A DNA stretch of 64,000 nucleotides from Serinibacter arcticus (lineage in GTDB: Bacteria > Actinomycetota > Actinomycetes > Actinomycetales > Beutenbergiaceae): positions 3,162,001 through 3,226,000 of the forward strand of contig NZ_PYHR01000002.1 in assembly GCF_003121705.1 (NCBI RefSeq). The letters are read 5' to 3'. Below are positions 25,051-32,644 of the stretch, piece after piece. Within the stretch, counting starts at the first letter, position 1. Each line of letters starts with the position of its first letter. The notes under the pieces are model-generated. The model was not told where the DNA came from. It ran no database searches and saw nothing but the letters and a program-made list of their open reading frames with translations. A program made the translations under genes and the position numbers.

Positions 25051-26007
25051 TCAGCCGAGGCGGTGCACGAGGTGCTCGAGCGCGGGCGAGGTCCCGGCGT
25101 TGAGGCGGAGCGTGGCGAACTCGTCGCCGCGGGTCACGCCGCGGTTGACGATGACGACGGGCTTGCCGTCCCTGGCGGCGCGCTTGACCAGGCGCAGCCC
25201 GGACTGGACGGCGAGCGAGGTGCCGGCGGCGAGGAGCGCGTCGGCGTCGTCGACCATCGCGTAGGCGCGGGCGACCCGTTCCTTGGGGACGTTCTCCCCG
25301 AAGTAGACGATGTTCGGCTTGAGCACGCCGCCGCAGCGCTCGCAGGACGCGGTGCGGAACTGCCTGGTCTGCTCGATGACGGCGTCGGCGTCGGGGGCGA
25401 TCTCGACGTCGCCGAGCTCGGTGATCTCCTCGAGGAAGGTGGGGTTGAGCTCCAGGAGGCGGGCGTCGAGCGCGGCGCGGGGGATGACGTGGCCGCAGCC
25501 GAGGCAGATGACCTCGTTGTAGTGGCCGTGCAGGTCGATCACGTGCCGGGAGCCGGCGACGGTGTGCAGCCGGTCGACGTTCTGCGTGATGACACCGCTG
25601 ACGACGCCCGCGCGCTCCAGCGCCGCGAGGGCCCGGTGGCCGGCGTTCGGGGCGGTGGCGTTCATGTGGTGCCAGCCGATGTGGTTGCGCGCCCAGTAGT
25701 GGCGGCGGAAGCCGGGGTCGCCGACGAACTGCTGGAAGGTCATGGGGGAGCGCGGCTGCGCGTCGGGGCCGCGGTAGTCCGGGATGCCCGAGTCGGTGGA
25801 GATGCCGGCGCCGGTCAGCGCGACCACGCGGTGGCCCGCGAGGAGCTCGGCCGCGGCGTCGAGATCGGCCTCGGTCGCGGGAGGACGGCGGTCCCCGTAG
25901 CTCGGCGCCCACGTCGAGTGCAGCGTGCGGGGCGAGGCGAGGCCGGCGACGGCGGAGGTCGGGTCCGACGTCGGGGCGGGGGTGGCGGAGGGCGGGGTGG
26001 TGGTCAT
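25051..26007 (-). CDS. NAD-dependent protein deacylase (sirtuin)
   Basis: A 318-residue Sir2 family enzyme removing acyl groups from lysines at the cost of NAD. Motifs: GAGISTDSGIPDYRG (NAD site), TQNVDRLH, catalytic His in DLHGHYNE, and zinc cysteines in CLGCG and CERCGG. ATG 26007 gives a Thr/Pro-rich N-terminal extension of about 45 residues before the core. The GGGGAG beside it is too close for a normal ribosome site, so the start is not certain. Single gene, facing the crcB pair. Confidence 0.92.
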   Translation of the reverse strand: MTTTPPSATPAPTSDPTSAVAGLASPRTLHSTWAPSYGDRRPPATEADLDAAAELLAGHRVVALTGAGISTDSGIPDYRGPDAQPRSPMTFQQFVGDPGFRRHYWARNHIGWHHMNATAPNAGHRALAALERAGVVSGVITQNVDRLHTVAGSRHVIDLHGHYNEVICLGCGHVIPRAALDARLLELNPTFLEEITELGDVEIAPDADAVIEQTRQFRTASCERCGGVLKPNIVYFGENVPKERVARAYAMVDDADALLAAGTSLAVQSGLRLVKRAARDGKPVVIVNRGVTRGDEFATLRLNAGTSPALEHLVHRLG

Positions 26008-26087
26008 CTCCCCGTGGTCAACGCGCCTGCGGGCCGCGACATTCCGCGGCTGGAGGAGAGGTGACGAGGCCCACGGAGCGAGCCTGG

Positions 26088-26117
26088 TTCGGAGCACTCC
26101 CGGGCCATGGGTAGACT
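26088..26117 (+). promoter_or_regulatory. Possible tRNA-Ser promoter
   Basis: TAGACT at 26112-26117 is a reasonable -10 eleven bases before the tRNA. TTCGGA at 26088-26093 could serve as a weak -35 with 18-bp spacing. Confidence 0.35.
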
Positions 26118-26127
26118 CGTCCGGCCA

Positions 26128-26214
26128 GGTAGCGTGTCCGAGCGGCCTAAGGAGCACGCCTCGAAAGCGTGTGTGGGTGAAAGTCCACCGTGGGTTCAAA
26201 TCCCACCGCTACCG
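26128..26214 (+). tRNA. tRNA-Ser (anticodon CGA)
   Basis: An 87-base class II tRNA. Acceptor arms are GGTAGCG (26128-26134) and CGCTACC (26207-26213) with discriminator G. The anticodon stem CACGC/GCGTG encloses loop CTCGAAA, giving anticodon CGA at 26162-26164 (codon UCG). A long variable arm follows, and GGTTCAAATCC marks the T-arm. The 3' CCA is not encoded. A strong terminator follows. Confidence 0.96.
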
Positions 26215-26237
26215 CCCATGGATGTCTCAGGACATCG

Positions 26238-26283
26238 CGATGGCCCGGACCCACGGATGTGGGTTCGGGCCATCGCTCATTTT
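26238..26283 (+). terminator. Rho-independent terminator of tRNA-Ser
   Basis: A 17-bp stem with one G-T pair: CGATGGCCCGGACCCAC (26238-26254) pairs with GTGGGTTCGGGCCATCG (26259-26275) around a GGAT loop, followed by TTTT at 26280-26283. It is the most canonical terminator in the window. Confidence 0.9.
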
Positions 26284-26369
26284 GGGTGTTGGGGCTGGTA
26301 GTTGCGGGTGAGATCGACATTGAGCTCCCGCAGGATCTCGTGGGTGATCCGTGGCGGGGGTGGTGGGTG
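26277..26369 (-). other. Possible gene remnant next to tRNA-Ser
   Basis: Directly beyond the stop of the hypothetical gene at 26370, the same frame reads a coherent peptide containing ITHEILRELNVDLTRNYQ, ending in TGA inside the tRNA terminator. It looks like the C-terminal end of some protein but has no start of its own. It may be a relic of an element once inserted at the tRNA. This is a weak call. Confidence 0.25.
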
Positions 26370-27044
26370 TCAGCGTGCCGGGCCGTTCCGGTGGCGCAGT
26401 GGCGGCCGAGCCATCAGGTCCGTGCTCGCGTCGGACACCGAGAGCGACGCGCTGGCCGTCAGGTCGTCGACGTCGACCGAGGCGGTCGACCAGCGGGGGT
26501 GAAGCCCGAGCCGGGAGGCCTCGGAGTTCACGGCCGCCTCGAGGACCGCCCGCTTCTCGCTCCCCGTCAGGGAGCGGGCCCTGGCCCGGGTGGTCCAGAC
26601 CGCCTCGGCGGTACGCATCGCGGCGTCGGACATCGGTCCTTCCCACACCACGCTCGACCCGTCGCTGAGCGTGAGGGTCCCGTCGGCCGGCCAGGCTCCG
26701 ACGCCGGAGTCGCCGAACTCCAGCCTCGCGCCCAGGGTGGAGACGTCGTTCACGGCGATCGGCCCGCTGGTCATGGAGCCATGATGCCCCCGAGCCGATG
26801 GTCGAGCGGGGGCGAGCGAGGACCGGGCGCCACGGGCGACCTGGCCCCCGGACGGGCGCGGGGTCCTCTCCTTCGCGCCGGCCGCGAGCAGGCCGGTTCC
26901 GAGGGTGAGCCCGGCGAGGGACCAGAGCAGCGCGTTCTCGCTCTGGTGGGTGCCCGCGGTGTGCAGGAGCGCGCCGAGGACGAGTCCGAGGCAGCTCGCC
27001 GCGATGACGGTGAGGGCGAGCCGCCGTGGCGTGGTTGGTGGCAT
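26370..27044 (-). CDS. Hypothetical protein with two N-terminal membrane helices
   Basis: I do not recognise this 224-residue protein. Residues 8-60 form two membrane helices; a Pro/Arg-rich linker is followed by about 130 soluble residues. GAGGGA five bases before ATG 27044 supports the start and overlaps the stop of the MFS gene, so the two are probably one transcript. The soluble part could instead be a separate gene from ATG 26774 (134 residues), which has CATCAT six bases upstream. The linker looks little constrained, which favours a two-gene origin or a recent fusion. Confidence 0.5.
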   Translation of the reverse strand: MPPTTPRRLALTVIAASCLGLVLGALLHTAGTHQSENALLWSLAGLTLGTGLLAAGAKERTPRPSGGQVARGARSSLAPARPSARGHHGSMTSGPIAVNDVSTLGARLEFGDSGVGAWPADGTLTLSDGSSVVWEGPMSDAAMRTAEAVWTTRARARSLTGSEKRAVLEAAVNSEASRLGLHPRWSTASVDVDDLTASASLSVSDASTDLMARPPLRHRNGPAR

Positions 27045-27053
27045 GTCGATCCC

Positions 27054-28313
27054 TCAGCGGGTGCGGGTCGCGAGGACGCGAGCGAAGAGCAGGACGAGGA
27101 GGCCGGCGACCGGCACGATGATCAGTCCGAGGCGGAGCGAGGAGGCGTCAGCGACGGCGCCGACGAGGGGCGGGGAGATCAGGAAGCCGAGGCGGAGGAG
27201 CCAGCCGACGATCGTCAGGCCCGTTCCGGGGCGGAATCCGGGCAGCTCGTCGGCGTTCTGCATGGCCGCGGGAATGAGCGTCGCCACGCCGAAGCCCGCG
27301 ATGCCGAAGCCCACGATCGTGCCGACGAGGCTCGGGAACGCCAGCGCTGCCCCCATCCCGACGAGGACGAGGAGGCCACCGGTCCGGGCGACCGCTCGCT
27401 GACCGTAGTGATCGGTCATCCGGTCGCCGAGGAGGCGGCCGATGAACTGCATGCCCTGCAGCGCGATGAAACCGAGGCCGGCCACGAACGCCGAGGCGCC
27501 CAGGTCGCCTGCGAGGTAGATGGCCGACCACGAGCTGCCGGCGTCCTCCACGATGGCACCGCCGGACGCGATGATGACGAGCGCGAGCAGCGTGCCGTAG
27601 CGCGCGACGGGTCCGCCGACGATCAGGGGCCGGGCGGGGGTGGCTGCGTCCTCGCGGTCCGCCCCCGCCACGGGGGAGCTCACGGCGTCGCTCTCCTGGG
27701 CCGAGCTCGGATCGGGCTCCGGCCCGGCGAGGAGCCAGCGGTAGCCCAGCAGCGCCATCGCTCCGAAGATGATCGCGGAGATCGCCAGGTGCAGGAGCAG
27801 CGGGACCCCGAGCTGAGCTGCGAGGGCTCCCATCGCCCCGCCCGTGACCGCGCCGATCGACCAGATCGCGTGGAAGGAGTTGATGATGGAGCGGCGGTAC
27901 AGCCGCTGCACGCGCAGGCCGTGGGAGTTCTGCGCGACGTCGGTGACGGCGTCCATCGCTCCGGCCAGGAAGAGCGCCAGGGCGAGGACGATCCAGCCGG
28001 CCGCCACCCCGACGAGCAGGAGCCCGACGGCCGTCACGAGCGTGGCGGCGACGGCGACCCGGGAGGACCGGAATCGGCGGATGAGCAGTCCGGCGCTCAG
28101 CCCGGCCACCAGCGCACCCAGCGGGTAGGCGGCGACCGCTGCGCCGAAGGCGGCGTTCGTCAGGCCGAGATCGATCTTCACCTCGGGGTAGCGGGGGAGC
28201 AGGTTGGCGATGAGGGCGCCGTTGGTGAAGAACAGCACGCCGACCGCGACGCGAGCGCGCTGGGCCGTGCGGGGCGCGGCGGGAGCCGCGTGCGTGAGGG
28301 GCGAGGAAGTCAT
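27054..28313 (-). CDS. MFS transporter (YbjJ-like)
   Basis: A 419-residue major facilitator with 12 predicted helices and a charged central loop rich in Asp/Ser/Ala. The opening VGVLFFTNGALIANLLPRYP and the motif near GLLIRRFRSS resemble the YbjJ/FucP-side subgroup. The substrate is unknown, but control by an adjacent LacI regulator makes a sugar or related compound likely. The ATG at 28313 lies 25 bases from the nearer of two identical palindromic operators shared with the divergent regulator gene. Confidence 0.88.
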   Translation of the reverse strand: MTSSPLTHAAPAAPRTAQRARVAVGVLFFTNGALIANLLPRYPEVKIDLGLTNAAFGAAVAAYPLGALVAGLSAGLLIRRFRSSRVAVAATLVTAVGLLLVGVAAGWIVLALALFLAGAMDAVTDVAQNSHGLRVQRLYRRSIINSFHAIWSIGAVTGGAMGALAAQLGVPLLLHLAISAIIFGAMALLGYRWLLAGPEPDPSSAQESDAVSSPVAGADREDAATPARPLIVGGPVARYGTLLALVIIASGGAIVEDAGSSWSAIYLAGDLGASAFVAGLGFIALQGMQFIGRLLGDRMTDHYGQRAVARTGGLLVLVGMGAALAFPSLVGTIVGFGIAGFGVATLIPAAMQNADELPGFRPGTGLTIVGWLLRLGFLISPPLVGAVADASSLRLGLIIVPVAGLLVLLFARVLATRTR

Positions 28314-28337
28314 GGGATCCGTTCAGAGGTCGCAGGT

Positions 28338-28353
28338 CCGTGAACGTTCACGG
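28338..28353. promoter_or_regulatory. LacI-type operator 1
   Basis: Perfect 16-bp palindrome CCGTGAACGTTCACGG with the central CpG usual for LacI family sites. It lies just upstream of the MFS gene start and is identical to operator 2; the centres are 34 bp apart. Confidence 0.85.
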
Positions 28354-28371
28354 CGGGGGCAGGGTCGGTGC

Positions 28372-28387
28372 CCGTGAACGTTCACGG
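28372..28387. promoter_or_regulatory. LacI-type operator 2
   Basis: Second perfect copy of CCGTGAACGTTCACGG. It covers the -35 position for the -10 TACGGT of the regulator gene, implying autorepression. Two bound dimers could block both divergent promoters. Confidence 0.85.
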
Positions 28388-28403
28388 TTGAGGAACCTAC
28401 CAG

Positions 28404-28415
28404 TACGGTGGGGGC
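28404..28415 (+). promoter_or_regulatory. Leaderless -10 element of lacI-type gene
   Basis: TACGGT, GGGGGC, then GTG 28416. The -35 region falls inside operator 2. Confidence 0.55.
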
Positions 28416-29429
28416 GTGACAACGACACGGGGCGCGGCGACGATCCTCGACGTCGCCGCTCTCGCCGGCGTGTCCCGGCAGACGGTGACGCGGGCGATCA
28501 ACGACATGGCCGACGTCAGCCCGACGACCAGGGCGCGCGTGCTGGCGGCAGCTGCGGACCTGAACTACCGGCCCAACCGCGCTGCTCAGAGCATGGTCCA
28601 GGGCCGTTCCACCACGATCGGACTCGTGCTGGACGACCTGAGCAACCCCTACTTCGCCGAGCTCGCCTCCGCCTTCACCCGGGTCGCGGCCGACCGGGAG
28701 TGGAGCGTCATGCTCTGCGACCTCGGTGCCGATCCCGAGAGGGCCCGCAAGCAGCTCGCGTCGATCGTCTCCCGAGTCGACGCGCTGGCCATGACGGGCT
28801 GCCGCTCCGGCACCATGGCGCTGCTCCCCGACTCCCTCGCGAAGCAGAACGGCTTCGGACTGCCGGTGATCATGCTCGACGGGCCTGCGGACCCACGGCT
28901 GAGCGCGAGGGTCCTGATCGATGCCACCGCCGGCGTGACCGCTGCGCTCGACCATCTGGTCCGGGGCGGACGTCGGAGGATCGCGTTCATCGACTCCGAT
29001 CTTGGAACCGACCACCGGCGCGGCATCTACCTCGACTACCTGCAGCAGCGCGACCTCGGGTGGAACGAGAACCCCGTCGTCTCGGCGGATGAGTCCCTCG
29101 AGGGTGGTATCCAGGCGGCCGAGCTCCTCGTGGGGCGGATGCCCGACGCCGACGCGATCCTCGTCTACAACGACATCATGGCGATCGGGGTGCTCAAGAC
29201 GCTGGTGCGCCTGGGGGTCGCGGTGCCGGAGGACGTGGCCGTGATCGGGATGGACGGCCTCGAGATCGGACGGCACGTCACCCCGGAGCTCACCTCGGTG
29301 TCGATCGACAAGGTGGCCGTGGCCGAGGCGACCGTGGAGCTGCTGGAGCGGGTGCTGTCCGGATCAGGAGCGATGCCGCCGGACGATGCGGTCATCCATC
29401 CCGAGCTGCTCGTCCGCGGCTCCTCCTAG
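28416..29429 (+). CDS. LacI family transcriptional regulator
   Basis: A 337-residue repressor. The helix-turn-helix TILDVAALAGVSRQTVTRAI and hinge NYRPNRAAQSM are canonical; a periplasmic-binding-protein-like sensor domain follows (GLVLDDLSNPYFAEL to the end). It is divergent from the MFS gene across two identical palindromes, so it almost certainly represses that transporter and itself. The ligand is unknown; no catabolic enzyme is next to it. GTG 28416 is fixed by the N-terminal homology and the -10 spacing. Confidence 0.95.
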   Translation: MTTTRGAATILDVAALAGVSRQTVTRAINDMADVSPTTRARVLAAAADLNYRPNRAAQSMVQGRSTTIGLVLDDLSNPYFAELASAFTRVAADREWSVMLCDLGADPERARKQLASIVSRVDALAMTGCRSGTMALLPDSLAKQNGFGLPVIMLDGPADPRLSARVLIDATAGVTAALDHLVRGGRRRIAFIDSDLGTDHRRGIYLDYLQQRDLGWNENPVVSADESLEGGIQAAELLVGRMPDADAILVYNDIMAIGVLKTLVRLGVAVPEDVAVIGMDGLEIGRHVTPELTSVSIDKVAVAEATVELLERVLSGSGAMPPDDAVIHPELLVRGSS

Positions 29430-29454
29430 GACCCGGGACGGGCAGCGGTCCGAG

Positions 29455-29485
29455 CCGGGGTGGCCTCGTCGGGGCGTCACCCCGG
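29455..29485. terminator. Hairpin between convergent LacI and AI-2E genes
   Basis: Arms CCGGGGTG (29455-29462) and CACCCCGG (29478-29485) with a 15-base loop, midway between two convergent stops. Probably bidirectional. Confidence 0.5.
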
Positions 29486-29518
29486 GGTCGACGGCGGAGG
29501 GCCTCGCCCGGCGGCGCG

Positions 29519-30781
29519 TCAGGTCGCGCGACGAGACGTCCCGGGCTCGCCCGTCTCGGTGGGGGTCGCCGCGTCGGTGACGTCCTCGACGGCGACGGTC
29601 TCGTGGTCATCCTCGTCGTCGTGCTCCTTCTCGTCGCCGTGGTGGCCCACGTGGACGCGCTCCTCACGCTTCTGCCGCGCGAACCTCGCGGGCGTCGACG
29701 GCCCGTCCCACACCGTGATGGCGCCCCAGATCGCCGCGGCGATCGGCACGGCGAGCACGGCGCCAGTGATGCCCGCGGTCACGGTGCCCGCCGTCAGCGC
29801 GACGAGGATGACCAGCGGGTGCAGGCGCAGCGACCGCGCCATGATGACGGGCTGGAGGAGGTTGCCCTCGAGCTGGTTCACGCCGACGACGATGATGATG
29901 ACGATGATCGCCGACCCGAGGCCGTCGGTCACCAGTGCGACGAGTGCCGCGAGCGTGCCGGCCAGCGTGGCGCCGACCAGCGGGATGAACGCCAGCAGGA
30001 AGGTCAGCACCGCCAGCGGGAGTGCGAGCGGCACGCCGAGGATCGCGAGACCGATGCCGATGCCGACCGCATCGACGGCGGCGACGATCGCCGTCCCGCG
30101 CACGTACCCGCCGAGCGTCTGGACCGTCTTGCCGCCGACGCGGCGACCGCGTTCGTAGGACTCGCCCTCGAACGGGCGCAGCAGGAACTCCCAGATGCGG
30201 GGTCCGTCCTTGAGGAAGAAGAACAGCACGACGATCACGAGCACGAGGCCGGTGACGAAGTTCGCGGTGGCGGAGACACCCGCCATCACGCCCGAGGAGA
30301 ATCCGTCGGAGGACAGCAGGCCCGTCAGCGTGGACTGGATCTCGTCGATCTGCGCGTCGCTGATCTCGAACGGCAGGCCCGTGAGCTGGTCCTGGAGAGC
30401 CGCGATGCCGTCGACGGCGGAGTCCACGAGATCGCTCCACTGCCGCGCCACGGTCTCCACGACGCCCCACACGATGGCCGACAGCAGCGCGAGGAGCCCC
30501 AGCAACGAGGTCCAGGTGGCCAGCATCGAGGGCCACCCCTTCTCGCGCAGCCACCGCACGAGCGGCGAGATCGCCGAGGCGAGCACCAGTGCGATGAGCA
30601 CCGGGATGACCACCAGGGTCAGCTGCGTGACCAGGAGGCCGAAGCCCGCGACCAGCGCGAGGATCGCCAGCCACTGCACGGCACGCGTGCCGACCGTGCC
30701 CACGCCGTCGGACCACAGCCGGCCGACGCCGGAGCGCGACCCGTCCGCGGTGGTGGGGCGGCGACGAGCAGGGGTGGTCAC
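29519..30781 (-). CDS. AI-2E family transporter (PerM/YdiK-type)
   Basis: A 420-residue membrane protein of the AI-2E (UPF0118) family, with eight or so helices. Conserved features are the PVLIALVLASAISPLVRWL opening, FFLKDG, and the C-terminal GNLLQPVIMARSLRLHPL and GAVLAVPIAA motifs. Members have been linked to autoinducer export or Na+/H+ antiport; the role here is open. The tail is acidic and His-rich. GTG 30781 is supported by GGAGG eight bases upstream. It is divergent from the amino-sugar operon. Confidence 0.9.
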   Translation of the reverse strand: MTTPARRRPTTADGSRSGVGRLWSDGVGTVGTRAVQWLAILALVAGFGLLVTQLTLVVIPVLIALVLASAISPLVRWLREKGWPSMLATWTSLLGLLALLSAIVWGVVETVARQWSDLVDSAVDGIAALQDQLTGLPFEISDAQIDEIQSTLTGLLSSDGFSSGVMAGVSATANFVTGLVLVIVVLFFFLKDGPRIWEFLLRPFEGESYERGRRVGGKTVQTLGGYVRGTAIVAAVDAVGIGIGLAILGVPLALPLAVLTFLLAFIPLVGATLAGTLAALVALVTDGLGSAIIVIIIVVGVNQLEGNLLQPVIMARSLRLHPLVILVALTAGTVTAGITGAVLAVPIAAAIWGAITVWDGPSTPARFARQKREERVHVGHHGDEKEHDDEDDHETVAVEDVTDAATPTETGEPGTSRRAT

Positions 30782-31005
30782 GATCAGTACCTCCGTCAGG
30801 GCGTCGCCCGGACGGCGACGACAGGGGACGTGCGCGATCGCGCGACGTCCCGAGGGTCCATTGAACGCCATGGGACGGCCGGGACGCTGATCTCGCACCA
30901 CCGGGCGCAGGGCGGAACGCCGGACCGAGACGCTGTCGGCAGTCGCGGGGGCCGACGTTTCGTCGGCGTCACATCTTCGTGACGTCTGGGCGGAACCCCT
31001 TGTTG

Positions 31006-31024
31006 TGCAACCGTTTGCATGCAA
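31006..31024. promoter_or_regulatory. LacI-type operator of the amino-sugar operon
   Basis: TGCAACCGTTTGCA (31006-31019) has TGCAA/TTGCA arms around a central CG, the LacI family pattern. The perfect palindrome TTGCATGCAA (31015-31024) overlaps it. The site is 40 bases before the symporter start; the likely regulator is the LacI gene at the operon end. Confidence 0.6.
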
Positions 31025-31063
31025 GCGTCCCGTGCACTCGCCCCACAGAGAGGTGCACAGCAC

Positions 31064-32644
31064 ATGGGTGTTCTGGACTGGGCCGTCGTCGGCCTCTACA
31101 TGCTCGTCATGGTCGGAATCGGGATCTGGTCGAAAAAGAAGATCACCGACGCCTCGGACTTCTACGTCGCCGGCGGCAAGCTGCCGGCCTGGCTGGTGGG
31201 GATCTCCCACCACATGTCCGGCTACTCCGCGGCCGTCTTCGTCGGCTATGCGGCGCTCGCCTACACCACCGGATTCGCGGTCTACGTCTGGTGGGCCCTG
31301 AGCATCACCGTCGCCTGCGCGGTCGGCGCCTGGCTGTTCGCCCCGCGCTGGCCGCGGCTGCGGCAGCGGCTCGGCATCATCTCCCCGCTGGAGTACCTCG
31401 CCACACGCTTCGACGTCCCCACCGAGCAGCTGCTGGCGTGGTCGGGCGCCGCCCTGAAGATCTTCGACGTGGCCGCCAAGTGGGTGGCAAGTGCGATCCT
31501 GCTGCAGGTCTTCACCGGCCTCCCGATGATCTGGGGGATCCTCGTGGTCGGGGGCGTGACGATGATCTACTGCACGATCGGTGGCATCTGGGCGGACGTC
31601 ATGACCGACCTCGGCCAGTTCCTCATCCAGCTCGTCGCGGCGGTGGCCATGTTCGGCATCGTCATCGTCCAGCTGGACGGCGTGAGCTCCCTCTGGACGA
31701 TGTGGGACCAGCTGCCCGCCGGTCACGCGTCGCCGTTCAACAACGACCTCACCGTCGGCTTCTTCCTGGCCTACTGCCTCATCTCGACGCTCTCGTACAA
31801 CGGCGGCACCTGGAACCTGGCGATGCGGATGATCGCGACGAAGAGCGGCCGGGAGGCTCGCCGCTCGATGCTCTACTCGGGCGCGCTCTACCTCGTCTGG
31901 CCGCTCGTGCTCTTCGTGCCGATGTGGGCCGCACCGATCTTCTTCCCCAACCTCGCCAACCCCGAGGAGTCCTACGCGTTGATGGCGCAGGAGTTCCTGC
32001 CGCCGGGTCTCGTCGGGCTCGTTCTCGCCGGGATGTTCGCGCACACGATGTCGATGACGGGGTCGGACGCCAACGCGATCTCCTCCGTGGTCGTCCGGGA
32101 CATCATCCCGACCCTGCGGCGGGACAGGTCGTTCCTGCCGCAGCGCCGGGAGCTCTTCATGGCGCGGCTGACGACGTTCCTGTTCATCGTGCTGTCCATG
32201 GGCATCGCCCTGGCCTCGGACAGCTTCGGAGGGGTGCTCGGACTCCTGATCCTGTGGTTCGGCGCCCTGGTCGGCCCGATCGCCGTGCCGATGCTGCTCG
32301 GTCTGCTCCCGGCCTTCCGACGGTCCGGATCGGCCGCCGCGATCACGTCGTGGGCCGTCGGGCTCGTGGTGTTCGCGGTCAACCGCTACGTGCTGACCGA
32401 TCAGATCGCCGGGCTCGGCTCGGCGAACGCCCAGGTGGTCTCCGTGGCTGCGCCCGTCACCGCCTCGATCATCGTGTTCGTGCTGTACGGCGTCATCCGG
32501 CCCGATGTGCGCCCCGAGGTCGACGAGCTCGTCGAGGCGCTCGGTCGCGAGGACGGACACGATGAGGCGCGCGCCGCAGCGACGAACCGTCGTGACGACC
32601 CGACCACCACGGCCGGCGCCGTCCGCGGCGAGGCGGCGCCGTGA
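31064..32644 (+). CDS. Sodium:solute symporter (SSS family)
   Basis: A 526-residue permease with about 13 membrane helices, of the sodium:solute symporter family (SGLT/NanT/PutP-like). Signatures include SDFYVAGGKLPAWLVG near the N-terminus and the GMFAHTMSMTGSDANAIS segment. As the first gene of the amino-sugar operon it is the probable uptake system for the free sugar (for example GlcNAc, ManNAc or a sialic acid-like compound). ATG 31064 has GAGAGG upstream. The stop overlaps the next start by GTGA. Confidence 0.92.
   Translation: MGVLDWAVVGLYMLVMVGIGIWSKKKITDASDFYVAGGKLPAWLVGISHHMSGYSAAVFVGYAALAYTTGFAVYVWWALSITVACAVGAWLFAPRWPRLRQRLGIISPLEYLATRFDVPTEQLLAWSGAALKIFDVAAKWVASAILLQVFTGLPMIWGILVVGGVTMIYCTIGGIWADVMTDLGQFLIQLVAAVAMFGIVIVQLDGVSSLWTMWDQLPAGHASPFNNDLTVGFFLAYCLISTLSYNGGTWNLAMRMIATKSGREARRSMLYSGALYLVWPLVLFVPMWAAPIFFPNLANPEESYALMAQEFLPPGLVGLVLAGMFAHTMSMTGSDANAISSVVVRDIIPTLRRDRSFLPQRRELFMARLTTFLFIVLSMGIALASDSFGGVLGLLILWFGALVGPIAVPMLLGLLPAFRRSGSAAAITSWAVGLVVFAVNRYVLTDQIAGLGSANAQVVSVAAPVTASIIVFVLYGVIRPDVRPEVDELVEALGREDGHDEARAAATNRRDDPTTTAGAVRGEAAP

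Noticed and set aside
28323-29276. Minus-strand frame over the LacI gene
   Set aside because: Shadow of a clear LacI family repressor, with no start signal.
30951-30967. GCCGACG/CGTCGGC hairpin with three-base loop before the symporter
   Set aside because: Could be an operator or leader hairpin, but short G+C-rich hairpins are frequent here; not strong enough to list.
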